A DNA stretch of 64,000 nucleotides from an uncultured Clostridia bacterium (GTDB taxonomy: Bacteria; Bacillota; Clostridia; Oscillospirales; Acutalibacteraceae), in NCBI GenBank assembly GCA_904420015.1, contig CAJFTS010000018.1, forward strand, positions 1 through 64,000, read 5' to 3'. Within the stretch, counting starts at the first letter, position 1. Each line of letters opens with the position of its first letter. A program made the translations under genes and the position numbers. Below are positions 10,309 to 18,743 of the stretch, one piece after another. The notes beneath the pieces were generated by a model, which was not told the origin of the DNA, made no database searches, and was given only the letters and a program-made list of their open reading frames with translations.

Positions 10309-10498
10309 GGCAGTCGCCCCTTCTTTTGGTTCGCAGGGATGAATCCTGCTTCCTTTAAAGGTATGCGCCGACGGGCCCAATCAGACGAAAAAGAAGGGGA
10401 AAACCGCCAAAAGGACATGGTTGTGAAAGGCGGCGGGAAATGGTATGATACCGGTAGCAAGCCGCAATCTGCCGGAAAAGAAGGAGGTGCTAGGAGGG

Positions 10499-11242
10499 AT
10501 GAGGAAGGCCGCTATGGCTGCCGCAATCCTTGCCGCCGTCCTGCTGGCGGTGGGGAGCACATGCTTTTTCCTTTGGCAGGAAGGGCTTTTGGCCTTCAAC
10601 CGCCCTTCCCAGGAAGCGTACCCGGTCCGCGGGGTGGATGTATCCGCCTACCAGGGGGAGATCGACTGGCCTACCCTGGCCGGCCAGGGGCTCTCCTTCG
10701 CCTTCATCAAGGCCACCGAGGGCAGCTCCCACACCGACGGGCGCTTTTTGCAAAACTGGGAGCAGGCCCATCAAACCGGCCTGCGGGTGGGGGCGTACCA
10801 CTTTTTCAGCTTTGAAAGCCCCGGGGAGAAGCAGGCGGACCATTTTATCAAAACCGTCCCGATGCAGGAGGGGGACCTGCCGCCGGTGGTGGACGTGGAG
10901 TTTTACGGCGGCTTTGAGCAAACCCCTCCCTCCCAGGAGGAGGTAGAGGCCCAGCTTCGCTTGCTGCTTTCCCGGCTGGAGGAGCACTACGGGGTTAAGC
11001 CCATCCTTTATTCCACCGGGAAGGCTTACCGGATGTACCTGTCCGGCAGCTATGAGGAATACGATATCTGGATCCGGGACGTGTTCTCGGTCCCCTCCTT
11101 GCCGGACGGGCGGGCATATACCTTCTGGCAATATTCCGACAAGGGCCGCCTCAGCGGCTACCGGGGAGAAGAACGGTTTATCGACCTCAATGTTTTCTGC
11201 GGCACGGCGGAGGAATTTGCACACTACGGCATACCATCATAA
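10499..11242 (+). CDS. Glycoside hydrolase family 25 lysozyme, membrane-anchored
   Basis: GVDVSAYQGEIDWPTLAGQGLSFAFIKATEGSSHTD...GAYHFFSF...PPVVDVEF...ILYSTGKAY...DIWIRD...FWQYSDKGRLSGY; N-terminal TM segment. Confidence 0.9.
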   Translation: MRKAAMAAAILAAVLLAVGSTCFFLWQEGLLAFNRPSQEAYPVRGVDVSAYQGEIDWPTLAGQGLSFAFIKATEGSSHTDGRFLQNWEQAHQTGLRVGAYHFFSFESPGEKQADHFIKTVPMQEGDLPPVVDVEFYGGFEQTPPSQEEVEAQLRLLLSRLEEHYGVKPILYSTGKAYRMYLSGSYEEYDIWIRDVFSVPSLPDGRAYTFWQYSDKGRLSGYRGEERFIDLNVFCGTAEEFAHYGIPS

Positions 11243-11257
11243 AAAGGAGACGTTACC

Positions 11258-12199
11258 ATGGAATGGACGGAAGTAACCATCACCATCCCGACCGCATACA
11301 CCGACGCGGCCGCGGACATTGCGCAGATGACGGTGCCCTACGGGCTTTATATTGAGGACTACTCCGACCTGGAGGAGGGGGCGCGGGAAATCGCCCACAT
11401 CGACCTGATCGACGAGGAGCTGCTCAAAAAGGACCGCACCCGCTCCATCGTCCACATCTACCTTTCCCCTGAGGCAAACCCCGCCGAGGCCCTGGCCTTT
11501 CTCTCGGAACGGTACACGGCTGAGGGGATCCCTCATACCCTCGGCACGGCATCCATCCGGGAAGAGGATTGGGCCAACAACTGGAAGCAGTATTTCAAGC
11601 CCCTAAAGACGGGGGAACGGCTGCTTATCTGCCCGCTTTGGGAGTCGGTCCCCGACCCGCAGGGCAGAAAGGTGCTGCGCATTGACCCGGGCCTTGCGTT
11701 CGGCACCGGCGGGCATCACACCACACGGCTCTGCCTGACCCTGCTGGAGAAGGCAGTCGCCCCGGGCTGCACCCTGCTGGACGTGGGCTGCGGCAGCGGC
11801 ATTTTGTCCATTGCGGGCCTGCTGCTGGGCGCGTCACGGGCGGTGGGGGTGGACATCGACCCGCTGGCGGTGAAAACGGCGGCGGAGAACGGGCGGCTCA
11901 ACGGCATGCAGCCCCCCGCCTTCACGGTACTGGCCGGGGACCTGGTGACCCAGGTGCAGGGGACCTTTTCGGTGGTCGCCTCCAATATCGTGGCCGATGC
12001 GATCATCTCCCTGGCCCCCTCCATCGGCCGGCATCTGGCCCCGGGCGGGGTGTGGATCACCTCGGGCATCATCGACGCGCGGGAGCCGGACGTCCTCGCC
12101 GCCTTCGCAGAAAACGGCTTTGCGGTGACCGACCGGATGGAAGAGGGCGGCTGGCTCTGTTTCGCCTGCCGCCGGGCGGAAGAGACGGGCCGCCGGTGA
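11258..12199 (+). CDS. prmA: Ribosomal protein L11 methyltransferase
   Basis: EEDWANNWKQYFKPLKTGERLLICPLW, LRIDPGLAFGTGGHHTTRLCL, LLDVGCGSGILSIAGLLLGA, VASNIVADAI. Confidence 0.93.
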   Translation: MEWTEVTITIPTAYTDAAADIAQMTVPYGLYIEDYSDLEEGAREIAHIDLIDEELLKKDRTRSIVHIYLSPEANPAEALAFLSERYTAEGIPHTLGTASIREEDWANNWKQYFKPLKTGERLLICPLWESVPDPQGRKVLRIDPGLAFGTGGHHTTRLCLTLLEKAVAPGCTLLDVGCGSGILSIAGLLLGASRAVGVDIDPLAVKTAAENGRLNGMQPPAFTVLAGDLVTQVQGTFSVVASNIVADAIISLAPSIGRHLAPGGVWITSGIIDAREPDVLAAFAENGFAVTDRMEEGGWLCFACRRAEETGRR

Positions 12200-12250
12200 G
12201 CCGCCAGGCCACATCTTTCGAAAGCCCCCCCTTTTTCCGCCCTTTTTCGG

Positions 12251-12280
12251 TTGACAAAGAAAGAAGGGGCATGCTATACT
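12251..12280 (+). promoter_or_regulatory. Sigma-A-type promoter of the ABC-F gene
   Basis: TTGACA - 18 nt - TATACT; leaves a ~275-nt leader before the ATG at 12562. Confidence 0.75.
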
Positions 12281-12314
12281 GACCGAAGTATCAGAAAGAA
12301 AGGGGAAGAGGCAC

Positions 12315-12335
12315 TTGCGTCATTTTTCTTGCTAA
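12315..12335 (+). promoter_or_regulatory. Putative leader peptide ORF (TTG start, MRHFSC*) in the ABC-F leader
   Basis: Purine-rich aggggaagagg just upstream; stop TAA overlaps a second mini-ORF ATGGCAGGTTGA. Confidence 0.35.
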
Positions 12336-12505
12336 TGGCAGGTTGACCGTCAGCTCCGCCGCCGGCTTGGGCCGGGCGGTGTTGGTTTGACGCCATGCGC
12401 AGGAAAGACGCTCTTGTGACCCCTTCCCGGAATCGATTGCATAACCGACGCGTCCCTTTGGCGGTAAAGCCTTGGCCGCGTTCTCTTTCGTATGGTTTCT
12501 GCCGG

Positions 12506-12545
12506 CCGCGGGAAAGGTTTCTTTCCTGCGGCTATCTTATTTGTA
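12506..12545 (+). terminator. Candidate attenuator hairpin upstream of the ABC-F gene
   Basis: ccgcgggaaag-gttt-ctttcctgcgg (11-bp stem, one G.U) followed by ctatcttattt. Confidence 0.45.
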
Positions 12546-12561
12546 CGGGAGGGAACGCCTG

Positions 12562-14148
12562 ATGGCGACGATTACCATAGAAGACTTGACCTTTTCCTAC
12601 GACACCAACGGGGAGGAAATTTTCTCCCATCTCTCGCTTTCCTTGGATACCCGCTGGCGGCTGGGGCTGATCGGCCGCAACGGACGGGGCAAAACCACCC
12701 TGCTAAGGCTGCTGATGGGAGAATACGCCTACCGGGGGCGGATCTCGTCTGCGGTGCCCTTCGACTATTTCCCCTTTCCGACGGCGGGGGCCGACCGGCC
12801 CGCTTTAGAGGTGGTCCGGGAGGCGGTGGCGCCCTTCTCCGAATGGGAGGCTGAGATGGGGCGGCTGACGGAGGACGGCTCCCCGGCCGCCCTCAATCGG
12901 TACGGGGAGCTGCTCGAGCAATACCAAAGCTGCGACGGATATTGCATCGACGAGCGGATCAAGCGGGAGGCCAACCTCCTGCAGGTGCCGGACGGGGCGC
13001 TCGCCCGCCCCTTCGGGGCCTTAAGCGGCGGGGAGCAGACCAAGCTGCTTCTGGCCGCGCTCTTTTTGCGCAAAAACCGCTTCCTGCTCATCGACGAGCC
13101 CACCAACCATCTGGACGCGCAGGGCCGCCGGGCGGTGGCCGAGTACCTGCGCAGAAAGGCGGGATTCCTGCTGGTGTCCCACGACCGGGCGGTGCTCAAC
13201 GAGGCGGTGGACCACATCCTGTCCATCAACCGCTCCACCGTCACCCTGCAAAAGGGGAACTACGACGTGTGGAAGGAAAACCAGGATCGGCGCGAACAGT
13301 TTGAAGCGGCCGAGAAGGAACGGCTGCAGCGGGACATCCGCCGGCTCAGCAGCGCGGCGGCCCGCAGTGCGGACTGGTCCGACCGGGTGGAGCGGGAAAA
13401 GAACGGCACACGCCTCTCCGGCCTGCGGCCCGACCGGGGATATTTGGGCCACCAGGCGGCCAAGCTAATGAAACGGGCCAAGGCCGCCGAGCAGCGGCGG
13501 ACCCGGGCGGTGGAGGAGGCCAAGGCCCTCCTTTTGGACACGGAAACCCAGGAGACTCTCAAAATCCACACCCAGACGCCTTTGCGATCCCGGCTGCTGG
13601 AGGTCCGGGATCTGACCCTGCGCTTTGAAGGCGGGCCGGCGCTTATCGGCGCCTCCTTCACCGTCGAGGCGGGAGACCGGGTGGCGCTGACCGGCCCAAA
13701 CGGCTGCGGAAAAACAAGCCTGCTCAAGCTGGTGCTGGGGGAGCCTATCCCCCACGAAGGCGTCTGCCGTCCGGCAAGCGGGCTGACCCTCTCCTACCTG
13801 CCCCAGGACGCCTCCTTCCTACGAGGAGAGCTGCGGGACTTCCTGCAAGCACGCGCCCTGGACGAGCCGCTTTTCAAGGCAATCCTGCGAAAGCTGGGTT
13901 TTTCCCGGAACCAATTTGAAAAACGGCTGGAAGAGCTGAGCGCCGGGCAAAAGAAGAAGGTGCTCCTGGCGGCGAGCCTGGCAAAGCCCGCCCACCTCTA
14001 CCTTTGGGACGAACCGCTCAATTACCTGGATATCCCTTCCCGCATCCAGCTGGAAGAGCTGCTGCCGGCCTGCAAGCCCACCCTTTTGTTCGTCGAGCAC
14101 GACGCGGTGTTTGCCGAACGGGTGGCAACCAAGCGGGTTTCCCTATAA
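12562..14148 (+). CDS. ABC-F family protein, Lsa-like (candidate lincosamide/streptogramin A/pleuromutilin resistance)
   Basis: Two ABC domains; WRLGLIGRNGRGKTTLLRLLMGEY, LIDEPTNHLDAQGRRAVAEYLRRKAGFLLVSHDRA, LYLWDEPLNYLDIPSRIQLEELL resemble Lsa family as remembered; start set at MATITIEDLTF. Confidence 0.85.
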   Translation: MATITIEDLTFSYDTNGEEIFSHLSLSLDTRWRLGLIGRNGRGKTTLLRLLMGEYAYRGRISSAVPFDYFPFPTAGADRPALEVVREAVAPFSEWEAEMGRLTEDGSPAALNRYGELLEQYQSCDGYCIDERIKREANLLQVPDGALARPFGALSGGEQTKLLLAALFLRKNRFLLIDEPTNHLDAQGRRAVAEYLRRKAGFLLVSHDRAVLNEAVDHILSINRSTVTLQKGNYDVWKENQDRREQFEAAEKERLQRDIRRLSSAAARSADWSDRVEREKNGTRLSGLRPDRGYLGHQAAKLMKRAKAAEQRRTRAVEEAKALLLDTETQETLKIHTQTPLRSRLLEVRDLTLRFEGGPALIGASFTVEAGDRVALTGPNGCGKTSLLKLVLGEPIPHEGVCRPASGLTLSYLPQDASFLRGELRDFLQARALDEPLFKAILRKLGFSRNQFEKRLEELSAGQKKKVLLAASLAKPAHLYLWDEPLNYLDIPSRIQLEELLPACKPTLLFVEHDAVFAERVATKRVSL

Positions 14149-14171
14149 TTAACGAAAGGAAGTGCCCCGCC

Positions 14172-15044
14172 ATGCCCTCTCAAATCCGCGACCGGATTCT
14201 CTATGTGTCCGATTTGGACGGGACGCTGCTTCGCCGGGACGGGACCCTGTCCGACCGGTCGGCCTCCCTCCTCAACGGCTATATCCGGCGGGGGCTCCTT
14301 TTTACCGTCGCCACCGCCCGGTCCTGGAACTCGGCCGGGCCGATCCTCTCCAAGCTGGAGCTGACGCTGCCGGTCATCACCTACAACGGGGCCTTTTTGG
14401 TGGACCCGCGCAGCAAAAAGCTGCAGGCCGCCTCAATCTTTCAGCCGGACGCGGTAAGGGATGCCTGCGCCCAGTTTCAAAGGGCCGGTATCTGGCCGCT
14501 GGTTTACGCCATGCAGGGAGGGATGGAGACGGTATCCTATCCGCCCACCCGCCATCAGTCGGACGGCGTGGCCTTCTACCTTTGTTCCCGCAAGGGGGAC
14601 CGCCGCCTTCGCCCGGCGGCATCCGTGGAGGGGCTGTTCACCGGCGGCGTCTTTTATCTGACCGCCATCGGCACCTTAAAGGAGCTGGGCGGGCTGGCGG
14701 ACGCCTTCGCCGCCGACCGGCGGTTTGCGGTCAACTTTCAGCGGGACGTCTACCGGCCGAAGGAATTTTGGCTGGAGGTGATGCCGGCGGGTGCGGGCAA
14801 GGGGGAACGGGCGGCGCTGGTCAAGGAATTCGCCGGGGCAGAACGCCTGGTCTGCTTTGGGGACAACCTCAACGATCTGTCCCTCTTTCGCGCGGCGGAC
14901 GAGAGCGCGGCCCCGCAAAACGCCGCAGAGCCGGTCAAGGCGGCGGCTACCCATCGGATCGCCGACTGCGACCAGGACGCAGTGGCCGCATTCCTTGCCG
15001 CCCGGTATGGGGCTGCAAAGGAGGACGGCGGCCCCTTCCCCTAA
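14172..15044 (+). CDS. Cof-type HAD-IIB family hydrolase
   Basis: LYVSDLDGTLLRRDGTLS, TVATARSW, PVITYNGAFLVD, CFGDNLNDLSLFRAADES. Confidence 0.9.
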   Translation: MPSQIRDRILYVSDLDGTLLRRDGTLSDRSASLLNGYIRRGLLFTVATARSWNSAGPILSKLELTLPVITYNGAFLVDPRSKKLQAASIFQPDAVRDACAQFQRAGIWPLVYAMQGGMETVSYPPTRHQSDGVAFYLCSRKGDRRLRPAASVEGLFTGGVFYLTAIGTLKELGGLADAFAADRRFAVNFQRDVYRPKEFWLEVMPAGAGKGERAALVKEFAGAERLVCFGDNLNDLSLFRAADESAAPQNAAEPVKAAATHRIADCDQDAVAAFLAARYGAAKEDGGPFP

Positions 15045-15125
15045 GGCGGCAGGAGGGAAGGCCGCAGCCCGCCCCAAAGCCGGGCCCCCTTGCCTTTTAC
15101 ACGTGATCCCTTTTGCCGGAAAGAG

Positions 15126-15175
15126 AAAGAAGAGGAGGGAAATCCTTTTTGGATTTCCCTCCTCTTCTTTCTTTG
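15126..15175. terminator. Strong Rho-independent terminator
   Basis: 20-bp perfect inverted repeat aaagaagaggagggaaatcc / ggatttccctcctcttcttt. Confidence 0.85.
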
Positions 15176-15294
15176 TCCCGCCTGCGAGGATCGGCTTTCC
15201 CTCATACGCTGCCGCGCCGGGGCCCCTTCATCGAACAGAAGCCGCCGGAAAACGCCGGGGCCGCAGGCGGAAGATTCCCCTATGTCCTAGCCGT

Positions 15295-16485
15295 TTAATC
15301 GGCATAGCTGTCGAAATAGCCCTGCACCAGCACGATGGGCGTCCCCTTGTCCCCGCTGCCGGAGGTCAGGTCGCACAGCGAGCCGAGCAGATCGGTCAGC
15401 CGCCTGGGGGTGGTGCCCTGGGTTTCCATCTTGCCCTTGAGGTCCTTGTCCTTCTTGCGGATGGAAGCGGAGATGGCTTCTCTGAGCTCCTCCCCCTTCA
15501 GATGGGCGAACTGATTGTCGGCCAGGTATTTCAGCTTGAGCTCGTTGGGGGTACCGGAAAGCCCGTCGGTATAGGCCGGGGAAACCACCGGGTCGGCCAG
15601 CTCCCAAATCTTGCCCACTGGGTCCTTAAAAGCCCCGTCCCCGTAGACCATCACCTCAATGTGCCGTCCGGTCTTTTTCAAAAAGCCGTCCTGCACGGCG
15701 GCCACGAACTTCCCGCAGTCCCTGGGAAAAAGCTTGACGCTCTGCTCGGTGGCCTTATTGGAGCCCAAAAGCCCGTAGTCCTCGTTATAGCCGCTGCCGC
15801 TTACCGGCTTGGTCATCAGATCGTCCAGCGTCAAAACGGTATTCCCGCCCGCCGCCTTCAGCAGGCGCTTGGTGCGGGCCCGGGTGTGGATGTCGCAGGC
15901 AAGGACATCCTTGGTATAGGACAGGATAGCGCTGGGGGAATTTGCAAACACAAACTCCACCTCCGCCCCCTCCTCATGGATGAGGGAGGTATAATACTCC
16001 ACATAATCCACCCCGGTAAAGGGATGCAGCTGGTAGCCGAAATGCTTGCGGTAGGTCTGCTCATCCAGCACGTCGCGGAAGGGGTCCACGCCGGAACGGT
16101 CCAAGTCGTCCTCGCTGATGAGATGATTGCCCACCTCGTCGGCCGGGTAGCTCAGCTGCAAATAGATCTTTCTGACGCCCCGGGCAATGCCCCGCAGGCA
16201 GATTGCAAACCGGTTGCGGCTTAAAATGGGGAAAATCACGCCGATTTCCCCGCTGGGGAACTTCGCCTTCACGTCCGCGGCAATGGCGTCCACCGACGCA
16301 TAGTTGCCCTGAGCCCGGGCCACCACCGCCTCGGTAATCCCCACCACGTCCCGGTCGCGCAGGGAAAAGCCCTCGCTTTCGGCCGCGGAGCAGACCGACT
16401 CGACCACGATGGCGGCCAGGTCGTCCCCTTCCCGAATAATGGGAGCGCGCACACCCCGCGCCTGGGTTCCAATCATACGCTGCAT
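15295..16485 (-). CDS. Coenzyme F420-0:L-glutamate ligase (CofE)-like protein
   Basis: 396 aa; RAPIIREGDDLAAIVVESV...LRDRDVVGITEAVVARAQG...; family recalled from Firmicutes annotation, function uncertain. Confidence 0.6.
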   Translation of the reverse strand: MQRMIGTQARGVRAPIIREGDDLAAIVVESVCSAAESEGFSLRDRDVVGITEAVVARAQGNYASVDAIAADVKAKFPSGEIGVIFPILSRNRFAICLRGIARGVRKIYLQLSYPADEVGNHLISEDDLDRSGVDPFRDVLDEQTYRKHFGYQLHPFTGVDYVEYYTSLIHEEGAEVEFVFANSPSAILSYTKDVLACDIHTRARTKRLLKAAGGNTVLTLDDLMTKPVSGSGYNEDYGLLGSNKATEQSVKLFPRDCGKFVAAVQDGFLKKTGRHIEVMVYGDGAFKDPVGKIWELADPVVSPAYTDGLSGTPNELKLKYLADNQFAHLKGEELREAISASIRKKDKDLKGKMETQGTTPRRLTDLLGSLCDLTSGSGDKGTPIVLVQGYFDSYAD

Positions 16486-17149
16486 AGATGATCCTCCTAG
16501 TTGCTTGTCAATTGCGGTATTCGTTGCGCTGACGATTCCAAGGGCTTATTATACTATATTTTCGCCCCCGTGTACGGCCTTTCTCTAATTTTTCTGCGTT
16601 TTTTCTTCACCCAACCAGAAAAAGGACCGCTGGCCGGCCCTCTTGAAAGGCTTGCCGCCGGCGCCCGGGAAGGCCGAACGCAAGCGTGCCGCCCCGCCGC
16701 AACGGATACGACGGCCCGGCAGACGGCGGCCTGCCTGGGCACATCCCTGCAAATTCATCGCAGGGCCGTCCCTTTGCCGCCCCTTATGGGACAGCGGCTG
16801 CCCCGGCGCAAACATGCTGGAATATTTTAATCGATCCGCGCGTATGTGAAAAGTATCCGTCTTTTTTCAAAAATGCAAACCCGCTTATTTTTTGCGGAAA
16901 ATCCGGTGCCATACGGAAGGCCGCCCTTTTGACAGAGCCTGTCCCACCTCTGGGGCCGAGAAACCGATGCGTCAAATTTCCTGTTGCCGCCATGATTTAT
17001 CCATATTTTTTATAAGGTTTGCACAAGAAAACACCGTCTTTTTATGCTTTGTGCACACTCAACAAGTTTTTAAAACCGCAGCCGACCATTTTTCTTCAAT
17101 TTTTACGCGATGGCACATATTTCGTATAGATTTTTGTCGGATAATCTGA

Positions 17150-17155
17150 TATAAT
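17150..17155 (+). promoter_or_regulatory. -10 element (TATAAT) of the hydrogenase operon
   Basis: TATAAT in an AT-rich region 70 bp upstream of the ATG; -35 not obvious. Confidence 0.5.
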
Positions 17156-17174
17156 ACGATTTAGCGCGGCACGT

Positions 17175-17192
17175 TTGTTACGTTTTTAACAA
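17175..17192. promoter_or_regulatory. Rex-type operator candidate
   Basis: TTGTTACGTTTTTAACAA matches TTGTTAANNNNTTAACAA with one mismatch; just downstream of the TATAAT. Confidence 0.65.
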
Positions 17193-17226
17193 ATTTGTCA
17201 ATTGATTGTTAACAGGAGGAACAGGA

Positions 17227-17724
17227 ATGCAAAAGCGAATTGGTTCTTTGCCGTTTACCGGCACGCCCGAGCAGGAAGCGCAGCTGCGGGAAGCCATTGC
17301 CCGGCATAAGGACGAAAGAGGCGCGCTGATGCCGGTTCTACAGGAAGCCCAGGAGATCTACGGCTACCTTCCCATCGAAGTGCAGCAGATCATCTCCCAG
17401 GAGATGGGCATCCCGATGGAGGAAATCTTCGGCGTGGCAACCTTCTATTCTCAGTTTGCCCTTACCCCCAAGGGACAGTACAAAATCTCCGTATGTCTCG
17501 GCACGGCCTGCTACGTGAAGGGGGCGGGCAAAATTTTCGACCGGCTGTCGGAAAAGCTGGGTATCGGCGCGGACGACTGCACGCCGGACGGGAAGTTTTC
17601 GTTGGAAGCATGTCGGTGCATCGGCGCATGCGGTTTGGCGCCGGTCATCACCATCAACGACGAAGTATACGGCAAGCTTCAGCCGGAGGACGTGGACACC
17701 ATCTTGGCGAAATATATGGAGTAG
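17227..17724 (+). CDS. NuoE/HydC-like [2Fe-2S] subunit of NADH-dependent hydrogenase
   Basis: LQEAQEIYGYLPIEVQQIISQEMGIPMEEIFGVATFYSQF, CLGTACYVKGA, CRCIGACGLAPV. Confidence 0.92.
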   Translation: MQKRIGSLPFTGTPEQEAQLREAIARHKDERGALMPVLQEAQEIYGYLPIEVQQIISQEMGIPMEEIFGVATFYSQFALTPKGQYKISVCLGTACYVKGAGKIFDRLSEKLGIGADDCTPDGKFSLEACRCIGACGLAPVITINDEVYGKLQPEDVDTILAKYME

Positions 17725-17728
17725 CGGT

Positions 17729-18298
17729 ATGCGCGAATTGTCGCTGAACATTCTGGACATTGCGCAAAATTCCATTAAAGCGGGGGCCGATCTCATTGGG
17801 ATCGACGTGATGGAGGACACGGCCGGTGACCTGCTTACCATCCGCATCTCGGACAACGGCTGCGGCATGAGCGAGGAGCAGGTGAAGCAGGTCGTCAACC
17901 CTTTTTTTACCACCCGCAAAACCCGCCGGGTGGGCTTCGGCGTCCCGTTCTTCAAAATGGCGGCGGAAATGGCCGGCGGGGATTTTTCCATTGCTTCCGC
18001 CTTGCATAAGGGGACGGCGGTAACCGCCCGGTTTCAGCTATCCCACATCGACCGTCCCCCGCTGGGGGATGTAAACGCCACCCTGCTGTCCCTTATCCCG
18101 TTCCACCCTGCCATCGACTTTGTCTACACACGGGCGCGGGACGACGTTTCTTTTGTCCTGGACACGCGGGAAATGCGGCGGATTCTCGGCCCCGACATCC
18201 CGCTCAGCGCACCGGAAACGGTGGAGTGGATGCGGGAATTCTTAGAAGAAAACGAAGGGGAGCTGACCGGCGGACCAACAAAGCCCGCCGCGCCCTGA
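17729..18298 (+). CDS. GHKL ATPase-domain protein of the hydrogenase operon
   Basis: LNILDIAQNSIKAGADLI (N-box), IRISDNGCGMSEEQ (G1), VGFGVPFFKMAAEMAGGDFSI (G2); no phosphoacceptor domain. Confidence 0.8.
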   Translation: MRELSLNILDIAQNSIKAGADLIGIDVMEDTAGDLLTIRISDNGCGMSEEQVKQVVNPFFTTRKTRRVGFGVPFFKMAAEMAGGDFSIASALHKGTAVTARFQLSHIDRPPLGDVNATLLSLIPFHPAIDFVYTRARDDVSFVLDTREMRRILGPDIPLSAPETVEWMREFLEENEGELTGGPTKPAAP

Positions 18299-18359
18299 CG
18301 GCTCCCGGCCGGACCGGCGTCCGGCCGCTCAGATTTATGATTCTCGGAGGTGTTACGAA

Positions 18360-18728
18360 ATGAAAAGCTTAGCAGAGCTTCAGGCGATAAAGAACCGGGT
18401 CCGCGCCAACGTGGAAATGCGCGAGGGCGAGGCCAGCACGCGGATTGTGGTGGGCATGGCCACCTGCGGCATTGCCGCGGGCGCCCGGCCGGTGCTCAAC
18501 GCCTTTGTGGAAGAGGTTGGAAAGCGGCAGCTTTCCGACGTGATGGTTACCCAGACCGGGTGCATCGGCATCTGTCAGTATGAGCCGGTGGTGGAGGTAT
18601 ACGCGCCCGGCAAGGAAAAGGTCACCTATGTGAAAATGACGGCGGAAAAGGCGGTCCGCGTGGTGAACGACCACATTGTAAATGGCAATGTGGTGACGGA
18701 ATACACCATCGGCGCGGCGGCGAAATAA
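18360..18728 (+). CDS. (2Fe-2S) thioredoxin-like ferredoxin
   Basis: MATCGIAAGARPVLNAF...TQTGCIGICQYEPVVEVY. Confidence 0.88.
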   Translation: MKSLAELQAIKNRVRANVEMREGEASTRIVVGMATCGIAAGARPVLNAFVEEVGKRQLSDVMVTQTGCIGICQYEPVVEVYAPGKEKVTYVKMTAEKAVRVVNDHIVNGNVVTEYTIGAAAK

Positions 18729-18743
18729 GGAGGAACGCATCAT

